From: Allium sativum
Lineage: Eukaryota; Streptophyta; Magnoliopsida; Asparagales; Amaryllidaceae
Reading direction: 5' to 3'
DNA: 64,000 nt
NCBI GenBank assembly: GCA_030737875.1
Contig: CM060915.1
Span: 356,559,863 to 356,623,862 of the forward strand
This document shows, in pieces, positions 1 to 10,250 of this stretch. The stretch's first letter is position 1; each line of letters begins with the position of its first letter. The notes under the pieces are model-generated. The model did no database searches. It had not been told where the DNA came from and saw nothing but the letters and a program-made list of their open reading frames with translations. Both the position numbers and the translations under genes were made by a program.

Positions 1-1731
1 AGTCCTTTCAAATGGTCTCCTTCACATTATCTGGAATTAACGTCCTCTTAGGCCAATATGTCATCGTGCGACTCATGTATGCCCGTCGCGATATCCCAAG
101 AACTATGGTAGACGACTCTAGCTCTTTGAAAGCCATGAGTAACAAATTTTCCACCATAACATGACAATCAAGACTTTCCATCCAACAAAGTTTATTATTC
201 TTATAGTCGACACATTTATGAGGATTATAATATATACCATTCGGGAATCTTAATCTTTCCATCTATTTCAACAGTATTTTAACTTGATTATTGTCAAGCT
301 CATAGCATGCTTTTAGTTTTTTTTTGTGCCATTTGGCTTTATAAGAAGCTCAAGATGATTACGTATTACTTCGATATCACGTCTTGATTTCAAATCATCT
401 TTTGTCTTCCCCTTGACATTCAAAATTGTATTAAACACATTATAAACATGTTTTTCTCATTATGCATCACGTCAATATTATAACGAATCAGAAGATTTTT
501 TTTTAAATAAGAAAACTTCCAAAATATGTTTTGTTTGCATCAATTATGAGTCAATGATTTAATTGAATTTCAGTTTGTTCTTTGGTTTCACGTACGTTTG
601 GATAATCCTTTGCGAGTTTATAAATACATTCGCTTGAATAAACCATAGGTGGTCTCAAAGTTTCATGTATATTAGTTGCAAAGTTTTAATCTCTTTTGTA
701 AGGATGATTAATATGAACAAAACATCCATGACAATTAAACCACAAAAATTTCTTTCCATGAGGTAAAGAAAATGTTCATGTTTCTTTCATGCAGTAAGGC
801 CAAGCTAGACGACCAGTCGTACTCTAACATAAAAGCATTACACATGCAGAAAATCGCTAATTGCCAACAACAAAGAAGCATACTTGCAAAAGTTCTTTTT
901 TTGGAAAATATCATATGTTTCTACTCATTCATACCACAATGTTTTTAATTCTTTGATCAAAGGTTATAAATAAACATCGATTCCTTATGTAGGAATATGA
1001 GGACTAGAGATGACAACTGTGAAAACATATGGAGTTTTCATACACATCTATGTTGGTAAAATATAATGTGTGATAATTATAGGCTAGAACGAATATTTAG
1101 AACCAAATTAAGAAAATGATGAAAATCCATCCGAACATAAACCAAGTCTAACAATATGACTCTTAGATGCAAAATGAGGATATTTTTGGTCAAAATACTC
1201 CCATGGTTCCTCATTAGCTGGGTGTGTTAACGTACCTTCTTTCCGTGATCTCTCGCTGTGCCACCTCATAAGTTGCGCGGTTACATAAGATGAAAATAAC
1301 CTTTGAAGTCTAGGAGTAATTGATAGATCATGCATATGTTTATATGAGACTCTCTTTTCCTTTCTATTTCTTAGTTTGTACCTTTCCTAATTAAACATTT
1401 TACAATTCTTAAGGTTGATATCTTCTTAATTTCTAAAACAACATGCAACCATTTAGACATGTATGTATTTTTTCAAACGGTAAACAAAAAGTCGGCTTCA
1501 ATTTTTTTTACTTTATAATTATTTTTGCACATTAAATTATTGGGAGGAATATGCAGCTTCACAGATTGTACAATATCTGTAAGTGCAGCTTCTGTGAGGT
1601 TGTATTTAGATTTCAACGCAATGTATTCAGCAGTTACTGATACTTGGGTTCCGGTTGTATAGCCTTCCTAAAGGGGTTTCTTTGCATTACCATCGTCATC
1701 AGTAAATTGAAGAACATTGAACATGTAACAT
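1..1731 (-). pseudogene. CACTA TNP2-type transposase pseudogene, main part
   Basis: This is the body of a decayed En/Spm (CACTA) transposase read on the minus strand. In coding order, 1335-1108 carries a TNP2 signature (TPRLQRLF, then HPANEEPWEYFD and VRLGLCSDGF). About 1010-700 carries the continuing core in pieces broken by stops, with fragments such as GIDVYL and PLIKELKTLW. Near the window edge, 262-8 carries the downstream domain with MESLDCHVMVENLL, resembling the SHDCH motif of DUF4218. Upstream of the core, 1640-1480 gives an N-terminal stretch (LTEAALTDIV) typical of the family. Stops and frame changes are frequent, so no product is expected. In the family the protein binds subterminal repeats and cuts at the CACTA ends. 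The reading resumes at 3986-4210, beyond a younger insertion. The 3' end lies left of the window. The family call is firm; the exon structure is not resolved. Confidence 0.85.
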
Positions 1732-1947
1732 CACTACACCATATATGCTGATTAAGCTGTGTTTTTAGCCGTATCTAAGGTTCTTAAACACGACCAATAG
1801 CCGTATCAAAAAACGGCGTGTTAAATTTTTAGATACGGCTACACCGTATCTCATAAGTAATAACATACGGCTTATAGCCGTATTTAAGTAGTATTCAGAC
1901 ACGACCTTTGGCCGTATCGAATTATATCTGTGTGTGCACACACACAC

Positions 1948-1998
<51 letters not shown>

Positions 1999-3982
1999 CT
2001 GTAGCACATATTTTTCATGTAGCACAACATATATACCACAATTTATACACAAGAGTAACACAATTTATATTATATATATATACTCAAAGCATTTACAAGA
2101 TTTTTCATAACACGAACACAATGTATAACATACTAACATATACAAAGGAAACTGTCAAAGATTTTCATGACAGTACGAACTAACAAAAAAAGGTAAAAAC
2201 ATATGATCAGCCTGATACATATAACTCCAGTCGAGGCCGGGAAGATTGAGCGTACATGTTGATCAATATGCCGATGAAATCCATGTGTTTGTTGTAAATC
2301 AAAGCAGTACTACTATGAGAATAAGCTAGCTCATGATGTTGATCATAAAGTTTTATATACAACGGCATAAATATGTATATATGTTACTATGTACACAGTT
2401 TAAAACAAAAACTTAAAAGGCCAACCTGATGATTGGCAGTAAAACTGAATCGTGATAGCCAGCGCCTGAGTTCCAGCAAAACAAAAGCATCCAAAATCTA
2501 CAGGAAAAAAGAAGTAATTTTATGCCTGATCGCACACAAAATATCGTGTCTTTGTGTTCGTACTGATAACAGTGAAGGGCATATCGTGTCTTTGTATTCG
2601 TGTGTGCATATTTGTCAATTATATGTATAACATATTTATGTAATGCTACATGACATGATTTCATTCTCCAAACAATTCCTTTGCTTTGAACCAGTATATT
2701 TTTCATTCTCCATAATCTCCGCAAACATGATTTTCACGTAATGACTCACTAATTTGCTCTAAAAGTATTAGACCACAAACTCATTATAATTCTCCTTGCC
2801 ACTTGGCTGCAATATTGTAGATATAACATTGCTATAGCCTTGCCCTTTCTATTCTATCACTCTAATCTAGCTAATGTAGTGTATCCGAGATGAGGGGATG
2901 GAAAAAAGCGAGATATTACCTGAAGTTTATATAAAAAATGCTCTGATTTTTGCTGCTAAGTACCGTGACAGAAATCCCAATCTAGCAGACCCTGCACAAT
3001 TAAGGTTTTACTGCATAGTTATAACCTATTATACGGTTCAAAACACTAACAACTTCTCGTATTACATGAAGGGTTGTACACCTTGAAATCCATCTATCTA
3101 TTATTACACATAGAATAGAAACAATGCAACTTGGCTGCCTACATTTTTTCTTACATTTCAAGATAGGAGATCCTGTTTCAATCTTCTATGTTTTTAACAA
3201 AGCACATAAAACTGCCAACCCAAATACATCCCCAAATCTACTCTGTGAAGAACCAAGTAAATGTGGTTATCTAAATTTCATTTGCCTACAAGTACAAATG
3301 TTTATTCTTATCCCCAAATCTACTCTGTGAATGACGTTATTATAATCAAGATCGCTCCTTTTTTAATTAATCTTTTACTTAGCCTGGCGGAAATTAAAAT
3401 CCTGGCTCCGTCCTTGAGAGTGACATTAAGATAATATGAACAAGTAAAAAGAATTACCTGAATGTAACGATACAAATTAAGAATAAGTTGATTAGCACAT
3501 CGGAATTACCCAAAGTCCACAATCTTCAAATTACCCAAATTTAGGGTCTCTAGCTTTGCGCTGGTCGATCATTGGTGCCAGTAATGTTAGTGATTTGACC
3601 AGTGCAAAGCTCAAATCATCCCTGCCGGAGGAGGAGATTCCAGAGAAAGGTGGAGGCACGATTTGGTCACCGATCGAAAACCCTAATTTGGGTTTTCGGT
3701 CACCATTAAACTAAAACAAAAGGAAAAGGGAGCGGCCAAAATTTGTGTTTGGAGTGCCTGAAGGGGTGCAAAATATGATACGAATTAGATTTGGCCAAAG
3801 GCCGTGTCAAATGAACCGATCCGGAGCATCCCCGATGGACGGTCAGATTTATGGTGTTTAGGGTGGTGCGAATCGCAAAATGTAGTTTGCTACGGCTCTA
3901 AGACCTATCAAATATGATACGGCTATAAACCGTATTTTATCCCCGCAACGTTGTGTGCCAAATTGGCTGATATGGTGTAGTG
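1732..3982. mobile_element. Non-autonomous CACTA element nested in the TNP2 pseudogene
   Basis: The left end reads CACTACACCATATATG and the right end, reverse-complemented, CACTACACCATATCAG. The flanking 3-bp TSD is CAT (1729-1731 and 3983-3985), as expected for CACTA elements. Subterminal copies of GATACGG/CCGTATC occur at both ends (about 1770-1920 and 3775-3945). No transposase reading frame is present in the 2.25 kb, so it would need enzyme supplied in trans. The interior holds a dinucleotide microsatellite (1928-1994) and AT-rich sequence I do not recognise. A 15-bp imperfect inverted repeat lies at 3552-3566 and 3597-3611, near an AAACCCTAATTTGGG segment at about 3680. Removing the element and one CAT rejoins the two halves of the older transposase relic. 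Confidence 0.9.
1928..1994. repeat. (TG/CA)n-(TA)n compound microsatellite
   Basis: A TG run, a CA run, a TA run and a long CA run follow each other. Open reading frames here translate to runs of His-Thr or Cys-Val and are artefacts of the repeat. Confidence 0.95.
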
Positions 3983-3985
3983 CAT

Positions 3986-4210
3986 CTATAGCCATATGTT
4001 CTACGAGCTTCGTCGTAGCAATTTCATTACTCACTATCTCCTTAACTTGTACATGACTATATGCTAACAATTCTCCATGACGATCCCAAACCAAATAGTT
4101 CGACACAAAATCATACTAACATAAATGAAATTTAACCATTTCTGATAGTAAATGCCTTAACAATTTACATTTACTACATGGAAAACGACTTTCTTCGTCA
4201 TTCCTGTTAT
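3986..4210 (-). pseudogene. CACTA TNP2-type transposase pseudogene, N-terminal part
   Basis: Minus-strand reading from about 4210 down to 3986 gives a Cys-rich start (FPCSKCK), then MVKFHLC, an in-frame TAG, and YDFVSNYLVWDRHGE. This pattern is typical of the transposase-associated zinc-binding domain (Transpos_assoc) at the N terminus of plant CACTA transposases. The reading ends at MAID, where the CAT target site of the nested element begins; codons beyond that come from the nested element's terminal repeat. It is the 5' part of the same decayed gene as 1-1731. The in-frame TAG just before the conserved Tyr confirms it is non-functional. The family call rests on motif resemblance only. Confidence 0.75.
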
Positions 4211-4625
4211 GACTTAAGGCGAAATCAACAGATACGCAAACAACATTATTGAAATTCTCTCTCATTGAGCCTCTCATTTCCTTTCATTGTTTATACATCC
4301 TCCTCCGATCAGTAAAATAATTGTTCATTTACCCTACATGCTAATTAAAAAGTATGATATAAATTAAAATTGCATCATTTTTTTAAAATAATCTTATAGA
4401 TGAATGTTATATAAACTGAACATTGAAATTTTGCTGATGGGTCATCCTACCTCCCATTACAAACACAATAACGTAATTGAATCGCGTAAATTTTTTCAAT
4501 TTAAATGATTCAATAAAATTTTGATTGCACTTCGCTTTAGTTCCCTAAACAATACATAATTGCGTGTACACATGGAATATAAAGGAAGTGCTGCTGAAAT
4601 GTGAACCCTTTAAAATGAAATGCTT
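4211..4625. other. AT-rich stretch without recognised features
   Basis: I see no convincing reading frame, terminal repeat or RNA gene here. It lies upstream of the transposase relic on the minus strand and may be that element's 5' region or host flank. It ends at the CTT triplet before the next CACTA terminus. Confidence 0.4.
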
Positions 4626-4664
4626 CACTACACTAAAACTGCTAATTAAGCTGTACTTTTGACC

Positions 4665-4950
4665 GTATCAAATGCAATTTGGCAGTGCTTAAGGCCGTAT
4701 CAAAAAAATGGCGTCTTTGTTACTTTGATACGGTCTTAAGCCATATCAATTTATAAATTTGATACGGCTTAAAACCGTATCAAATCCATAGTTTAATACG
4801 GTTTTAAGCCGTATCAATATAGGAATTTGATACGGCTTAATACCGTATCAAATTCCTATATTGGTACGACTTAAAACCATATCAAATTCCTATACTGATA
4901 CAGCTAGTGGCCGTATCTAATTGATCATCAGATACGACCTTGAGTCGTAT
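4665..4950. repeat. Subterminal GATACGG/CCGTATC repeat array of a CACTA end
   Basis: About a dozen copies of GATACGGCTTAA-like and TTAAGCCGTATC-like units in both orientations, many as near-palindromes of about 25 bp (for example around 4735-4760 and 4800-4850). Such clusters just inside CACTA termini are transposase binding sites in characterised elements. The two orientations could also form hairpins. Confidence 0.85.
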
Positions 4951-5353
4951 CTAATTAAAAAAATAAAATAAAAAGTACAATTAGCTACTATTTGAATTTA
5001 CATAGAAAGAAAAATCAACACAAACACAAACATGTATGGATTTCAAAAATCAACGCCATAGTAGTCTTCTGCGACTAGAAAGTCGAAGCCTACACCATAG
5101 CTGTCTAAAGCTGAAACATACTAAAAGTAAATGAAAAGGTACACAATAAAAAATGATTGTTACAACCAATACACATATACTAGCTAATAAGCAAATGTAT
5201 TGAACACTATTGTCATATTCAATCTAGATTCTACATTATTCTCGAAATACAAGAACAAAAAAAGTATGATTTGCATGGGTAGCTTTAAATGATAGACATG
5301 CTAAACTATTTTTTCTTTCTACTCTAACTTGATTGTCATCTACTTGATAGACA

Positions 5354-6115
5354 TGCACAAATGCGGAAGCAATACAAAAAAGAGGATCCAGCTTGTCGAT
5401 TAATTATCAACCGCCAACTCAATGAAAAATAACCACCAAACAAAACAAAATAGAAGAGCAGAAGAAGACACAAAAATTTAACGTGATTCGGTTATGCCTA
5501 CGTCCACAGACCCAAAAACTATTCTTTATTTCACCGAAGAGAGTACAAAAGAGAACAAGAGAGAAATTACAAAATTATAGGTAGTAGATGGAGACACTAA
5601 CTTACAATTACAAATTGAATAATCAATTTCAACAAAGACTTGTACGCAATCAAAACCCCTAATTGATTGACAACAGAAATTAAGGTATACTGAAGAAGAG
5701 GATAATGGTGTATGCTCTCACACATTCTTGCTCCACAAATATGAAGATATAAATAGGCTTCAGGATGAAAGGTCTCTTAGAAATGAAGAAAAATAATTTC
5801 CTCATTGTCTTGGAATCATTCCAAATCTCCATGATGTGATTGTAATGTAAATGGAAAGAGAAGATCTTGATTTCCTTATGTTTCCTTCCTTGCATGATTC
5901 TCCTAGTCAATCACTTATCACTTCATATTACAAAATCAATGAATATACATATTTCCCTATTTATAAATTCATTGGTTAATTAATTGATTATGTAATCAAT
6001 TAGTTCCCTATCAAATATCCTCTCATATATTTCCATACATAGCACAATTAATTGATTGAATCAATTAGCAATTTTTTTCCCTCTTATCAAATATTTGAAT
6101 CACAAATATTCAACA
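5354..6115 (-). repeat. Copia 3' LTR
   Basis: It matches 13783-14533 over its length, beginning with the shared TGCACRAATGCGGAAGC and ending with TATTCAACA. The minus-strand 5' end is TGTTGAATATTTGTG. The outer edge lacks the TGTTCTGCAAAAAT stretch seen in the other LTR, a small terminal loss or divergence. A purine-rich stretch just inside (reverse complement of 6116-6127, AAGGTTGAG) would be the polypurine tract. Confidence 0.85.
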
Positions 6116-6586
6116 CTCAACCTTGATTCAAATATAATAATTTCTCTTTATCACCAAATCTCAACAAATTGTTGGGTCTACATAATAAAATCTCAATGTG
6201 AACTACTTTGGGCAATATTGCCCAAACAGAGCTTCCAAATCTTTCCCAAGCATTAAAAAGATAGAAAATACCAAAAATCCGATGAAGGAGACAAACTTGT
6301 AGATACAGAAATCTGAGAGACTAATGGAGACATTATAGCGTGCTTCATCTTCTCCAACTTATATTGAGTGAGGACATGCACAATATTATCTACTTCAACC
6401 TCCTTCTCAAGAATTTTACTCGACTTCACCGAGTCTACCTCATCAAACTCAACCTCAAGCTGTGCACAACGAATAACATAAGAAGTTAAATTACCACCTA
6501 TACTATGCTCACAAACAAGACCAATAAAAGCAAAAGGCCTTAAATGCTACTGAGCTCCACCTAGAGTCTGAATATATGAAATCTTC
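6116..6586 (-). other. Copia internal remnant lacking recognisable RT
   Basis: This lies between the integrase end and the 3' LTR, where RT and RNase H should be (normally about 2 kb). The minus-strand translation is an acidic stretch (LEVEFDEVDSVKSSK) with no YVDD box or RNase H motif. It therefore records a deletion of most of the 3' half of pol. What remains may be the integrase-RT linker or rearranged sequence. Confidence 0.5.
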
Positions 6587-6960
6587 TCATACCGCGATAC
6601 CATCGGCAATACCCATTTCTCTCCGAATATGGAAACAATCTGATGACTCCAAACATATTTGGAAATTTAATGTCCTTCTAACATCATCACTTGATAGAGA
6701 CTTCACCTTCAATAAAGACCTCTCATCAAATATCGTCTTCTTGCTAGTCACAATTCTCTTAGTTGTTTTGCACCACAACCTATACTTTTTCATTTCTTCT
6801 CCATAGCCTAACAAAATGTGCTTGCTTCCTCTAGGCTTCAGTTTATCATATCTCTCATCTTCTGAATAAGCTGAACAACCAAACACTTTAAGGAATGAAT
6901 AATCAACAGGCTCTCTTTTCCATATCTCTTCTGGGATCTTCATATCTATGGAATAGAAGG
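6587..6960 (-). pseudogene. pol: Copia integrase C-terminal region
   Basis: The minus-strand reading contains KIPEEIWKREPVDYSFLKVFGC and then LLGYGEEMKKYRLWC, the hallmark tail of copia integrases (TPEE-W, the FGC and GY-KGYR-W patterns) that follows the catalytic core. It then runs into unrelated residues and stops. It continues, with frame disruptions through about 6960-7240, from the protease-integrase segment. No catalytic residues lie in this part. Confidence 0.85.
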
Positions 6961-7950
6961 TGTACGATTGATGAGAATACTGCTATAGATATCGCTTCTG
7001 CCCAAACTCCCTCTTCTAGACCAGCAGTCAGTCTTAATCTCAAAGCTCTTTACCATAATATCCGAAACATGATCTCTGTCACTCCCAAAGAATGTGACTT
7101 CATAGAAAAATCTCTAAATACATGCTCGGGTGCATAATAGTTAGTGAATTCTTGTGACGCAAATTCACTACTATTGCCAACTCTAAGAACTCTCAGCTGC
7201 TTTCCTGACTTCTTTTCAACTAAGGTCTTCCACTTCCGAAATTAGGCAAATATTTTAGATCTAGTCTTCATGATATAGACCCAAACCATATGTGAGAAAT
7301 CATCCACAAATAAGATGAAGAAACTGGCTCCACCTAAAGATGCAATTGGGGTGGATCCCCACACATAAAAATGAACATACTCTAGAAACTCTGTAGCTCT
7401 AGGTCTTCTAACATCAAATGTGACATGCTCCTTCTTTCCAAAAGAACAATCTTCACCAGAGCTAGGTTTTAATTGAGAATCAACAGCAATTAACCTACGC
7501 TTCTTCAATACTTCCAAGCGCTCCTCATCAACATGACCTAAATGAAGGTGCCATAACTGAGTAGAATCTGGAACACTGGAATCAGTAAAAACTACTGAAT
7601 CTCCCAAGACTGTCTCTCCACGAAGCATATAAATATCATCGACTCGCACCCCTTTCATCACTACCAAGGAACCCTTCGTCACTCTTAAATTCTCTCCATC
7701 TATTATTATCCTTATACCAAGTCTACTCAAAGCTCCAACCGACAACAAACTCTTATGCAGCATCGAAACATGCCTAACATCCGTGATAGTCCTAATAACA
7801 CCATCATGCATCTTAAACCTCACACTTTCAATGCCCACAACATGACAAGTTGTGTCATTCTCCGAATGAACTGCTCTGCCATCAATCTTCTCGTAACAAA
7901 CAAAACAGCTCCTATCTGGCGTCATATGACAAGAGGCTCCAGAATCAATC
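6961..7950 (-). pseudogene. pol: Copia protease, GAG-pre-integrase and integrase core (broken)
   Basis: The minus-strand frame runs from 7950 to 7242 and starts, after the solo-LTR insertion, with IDSGASCHMTP, the aspartic protease active site (D-S-G). LWHLHLGHVDEERLEVLKKR is the GAG-pre-integrase domain. ILFVDDFSHMVWVY contains the first integrase Asp. A stop at about 7242 interrupts it, after which FRKWKTLVEKKSGK continues. At the position of the usual L-x-T-D-N-G motif the sequence reads LRVGNSSEF, so the second catalytic Asp is lost. The catalytic Glu region is not recognisable. The protease N-terminal codons (TSWVI) lie on the far side of the insertion at 13337-13360, reading continuously once the insertion and one CAATC are ignored. 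Confidence 0.88.
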
Positions 7951-8814
7951 TGTAATAACCCGGAAAATACGGGCCAATTTAAAATTTTTAAATTGGTGAT
8001 TTCAAAGGAATTTGAACAATTGAAATAGAATATTTCAATAAAATAGTGAAGTAGAAATAGTGAGTCAGTTTGAAAATTTGAATTCAAACTTTGACTGACT
8101 GTGCAGGGTGGAGAATATAACGGATTTTAGTGAAACCAAAAATATTTAAATCTGTTAGTCAATACCTTTTTAACGAATCTGAAAAATCGAAGTTTCATAA
8201 CGGGAATCAAAAGTTATGGCCGAATGAATTTTCAGAAAGGTCCTGGAAAATTGATATTTTGCAAACGACCTCGGAATTCGACGAAACCACTTTTGTTGGG
8301 TCCGGAATGTCAAACTATTGCTAGGTTTCAAATTTCATAATTTTTGAAGCTAGTATGTGAGCGTGGCAAAAGAAAATGCGTTTGGTCAATTTCTGTTAAA
8401 TTGGATCGACCAGAAAATGGCCATTTTTCAAACGATCTCAGAATTCGACGAGACTAGTTTTGTTGGGACCGTAGCGTCAAAACACAGCTAGATTTATTTT
8501 TCTGGAATTTTTCGAATCAGTTTGTGGCCCTGGCAAATTGAAATGTACGTTCAAAGTTAAAAATTAAATGTTTTATACTTTAATTTGAAAAATAACTGAC
8601 TGTAACGGTCGAATTGGCAACGAAACATATCCCATTGTGTCTGGGATGGGGGTATTTAGCTAGGGGCGACAGTCGTTGGGCTTGAAAAGGAGTTCGTTGG
8701 TGAAAACCCTAATTTTCTGAAATATATATATTCCGGCGAATCAGAAAATTCCATTTATTATTTAAAAAATAAAAAAAAACTTAAAAACCCCCGTAACCCA
8801 CGAACGAACGGCGA

Positions 8815-9090
8815 AAACCCGTTCAACCCTTCTCTCCTCCGCCGCCGCCGCTACAGGCACTTCCAGCCAGCGCCACCTACCTCCGTCGACGTGCCTCCCT
8901 CCCCTCGTCAGATCCGACCCACCCACGACCAGAACCCTCGCCGCCATCGCCTGAATCGAAGCCACGAAGTCGGCCTCTTTCCAGCGCCGCCGCCGCTCCG
9001 ATCTGCCACCATCCACGGCCAAACCACCACCGATAGGAAGCCCGCTCGAAGCTCTTCCACGTCCAACTCCCTGATCGTCGTCTAGGTCAG
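8815..9090 (+). other. GC-rich island of the giant LTR
   Basis: A C-rich block (CGCCGCCGCCG and CTCCGTCGACG motifs) inside otherwise AT-rich LTR. Counterparts lie at 22075-22420 and 31970-32320, and in reverse at about 52090-52400. It is preceded by a TATATATA stretch (about 8722-8730) and followed, about 45 bp on, by AAAGGTGAGT at 9132-9142, a good splice-donor match. A transcription start and leader exon is a plausible role. The Pro/Arg-rich frames here differ between copies, so a conserved protein is not supported. Confidence 0.5.
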
Positions 9091-9487
9091 CGGATTTCAC
9101 GAAAACCTCAAACCTAGTTTGGAACCAAATAGAAAGGTGAGTCCTTTTTGATGTCTGCACTTTGAAAAATCATATCTTTTTGGTGTGTTGACGAAATTCG
9201 ATGAAACAGGAAACATCGGGACCGCAAGGAAGCTCTTTACCACATAGAAGAAGCCGCGGATTTTTCTGAGTCATCTACGATTTTTAGCACTCCGAAAACC
9301 AATGTGAGAAATCTAAATTAATAGAATTTGAATGGAAAATGTCGTGTATAAATTATAAAAGCGAAATATAAATTACACACGTGTTATATACCTCATGTAC
9401 ATGCGTAGTGTAAGCTATATAAGCGAAGTATGAATTATACATGCATAAAATAATTGATATATGTGTTGAAATGCAAGTGAAATATAG

Positions 9488-9495
<8 letters not shown>

Positions 9496-9538
<43 letters not shown>

Positions 9539-9540
9539 TC
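9496..9540. repeat. (TA)n microsatellite in the LTR
   Basis: A TA run interrupted once by CA, at a fixed position of the LTR family. Related TA runs lie at about 22799-22812 and 32689-32724, with different lengths. Confidence 0.9.
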
Positions 9541-9854
9541 CCCTCGTCCACAAACCATGGGCGATATTTATTGTTGTGAATTGGTGTGAAATATTGGATG
9601 AAAAATACGAATGGTTGAATAATTGGTTGTGGTTGATATTGTTTGGTTGTGGTTGAAAAATACCCATTGGTGATTGAAATGAATTGGAAATATTTGTGGA
9701 AATAAAAATAAAACATGCCGCCTGCGTGCGAATTAGATGCATGAATCCCCATTGTCAAAAAACCGCGAGGTTTTAAGGTAGAGCGAGGAGCCGTACAAGG
9801 GACGGTGCCGGTTTTAACTACCCTGCCGTTATGCTGCCGAAATTTTGAATAATC

Positions 9855-10250
9855 TTTATGTGTTAGAATTATTTTCATATGTTGAAATTATTTTCATGCA
9901 TTGAAATTAAAGTCATATGTTGAAACTATATTCATGTGTGGAAATGTTCATGTGTTGAAAAGTGATGTGTGAAAATTAAATTCATTTGTGAATGAATGAA
10001 GTGTTTAAACAATAAAAATCACATTTTTAAAATATATATGAAGTATGTAAAATATTCTCCTTATTTATAAATAGTTTCAACAATAAAAATTCTATCTTTC
10101 TTATATGAACAACATAAATAAAATATCCATGTGTGGAAATGCTCATGTGTTGAGAAGTGTGTGTAGTGGAAAAGTTCATGTGTTGAATAAAAAGATCGAG
10201 CAATAAAAATTACATTTTTATTGAAACTATGAAGTGTTGAAAACATTCAT
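9855..10250 (+). repeat. Diverged TTCATGTGTTGAAA short-repeat array in the solo LTR
   Basis: Roughly a dozen imperfect copies of a 12-14-bp unit (CATGTGTTGAAA, CATATGTTGAAA, CATGTGTGGAAA), partly spaced by ATAAAAAT-type sequence. The same array occurs at corresponding positions of the sister LTRs. It is not a CRISPR: the units are short and diverged, and the spacing is irregular. Confidence 0.8.

Noticed and set aside
1765..2183. Open frames on both strands over the dinucleotide repeat
   Set aside because: They consist of His-Thr or Cys-Val runs produced by the (CA)n/(TA)n microsatellite, with no domain and no partner.
2876..2882. GTAGTG as another CACTA right end
   Set aside because: No matching left end, subterminal repeats or 3-bp duplication. 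The same applies to the occurrence at about 17156.
5206..5216. CACTATTGTC as left end of the element ending at 15505
   Set aside because: The preceding triplet GAA does not match CTT after 15505, and no subterminal repeats follow.
8762..9160. Arg/Gly/Val-rich minus frame and Pro/Arg-rich plus frame in the LTR GC island
   Set aside because: Frames and lengths are not preserved in the sister LTRs (22075-22420, 31970-32320), so composition explains them.
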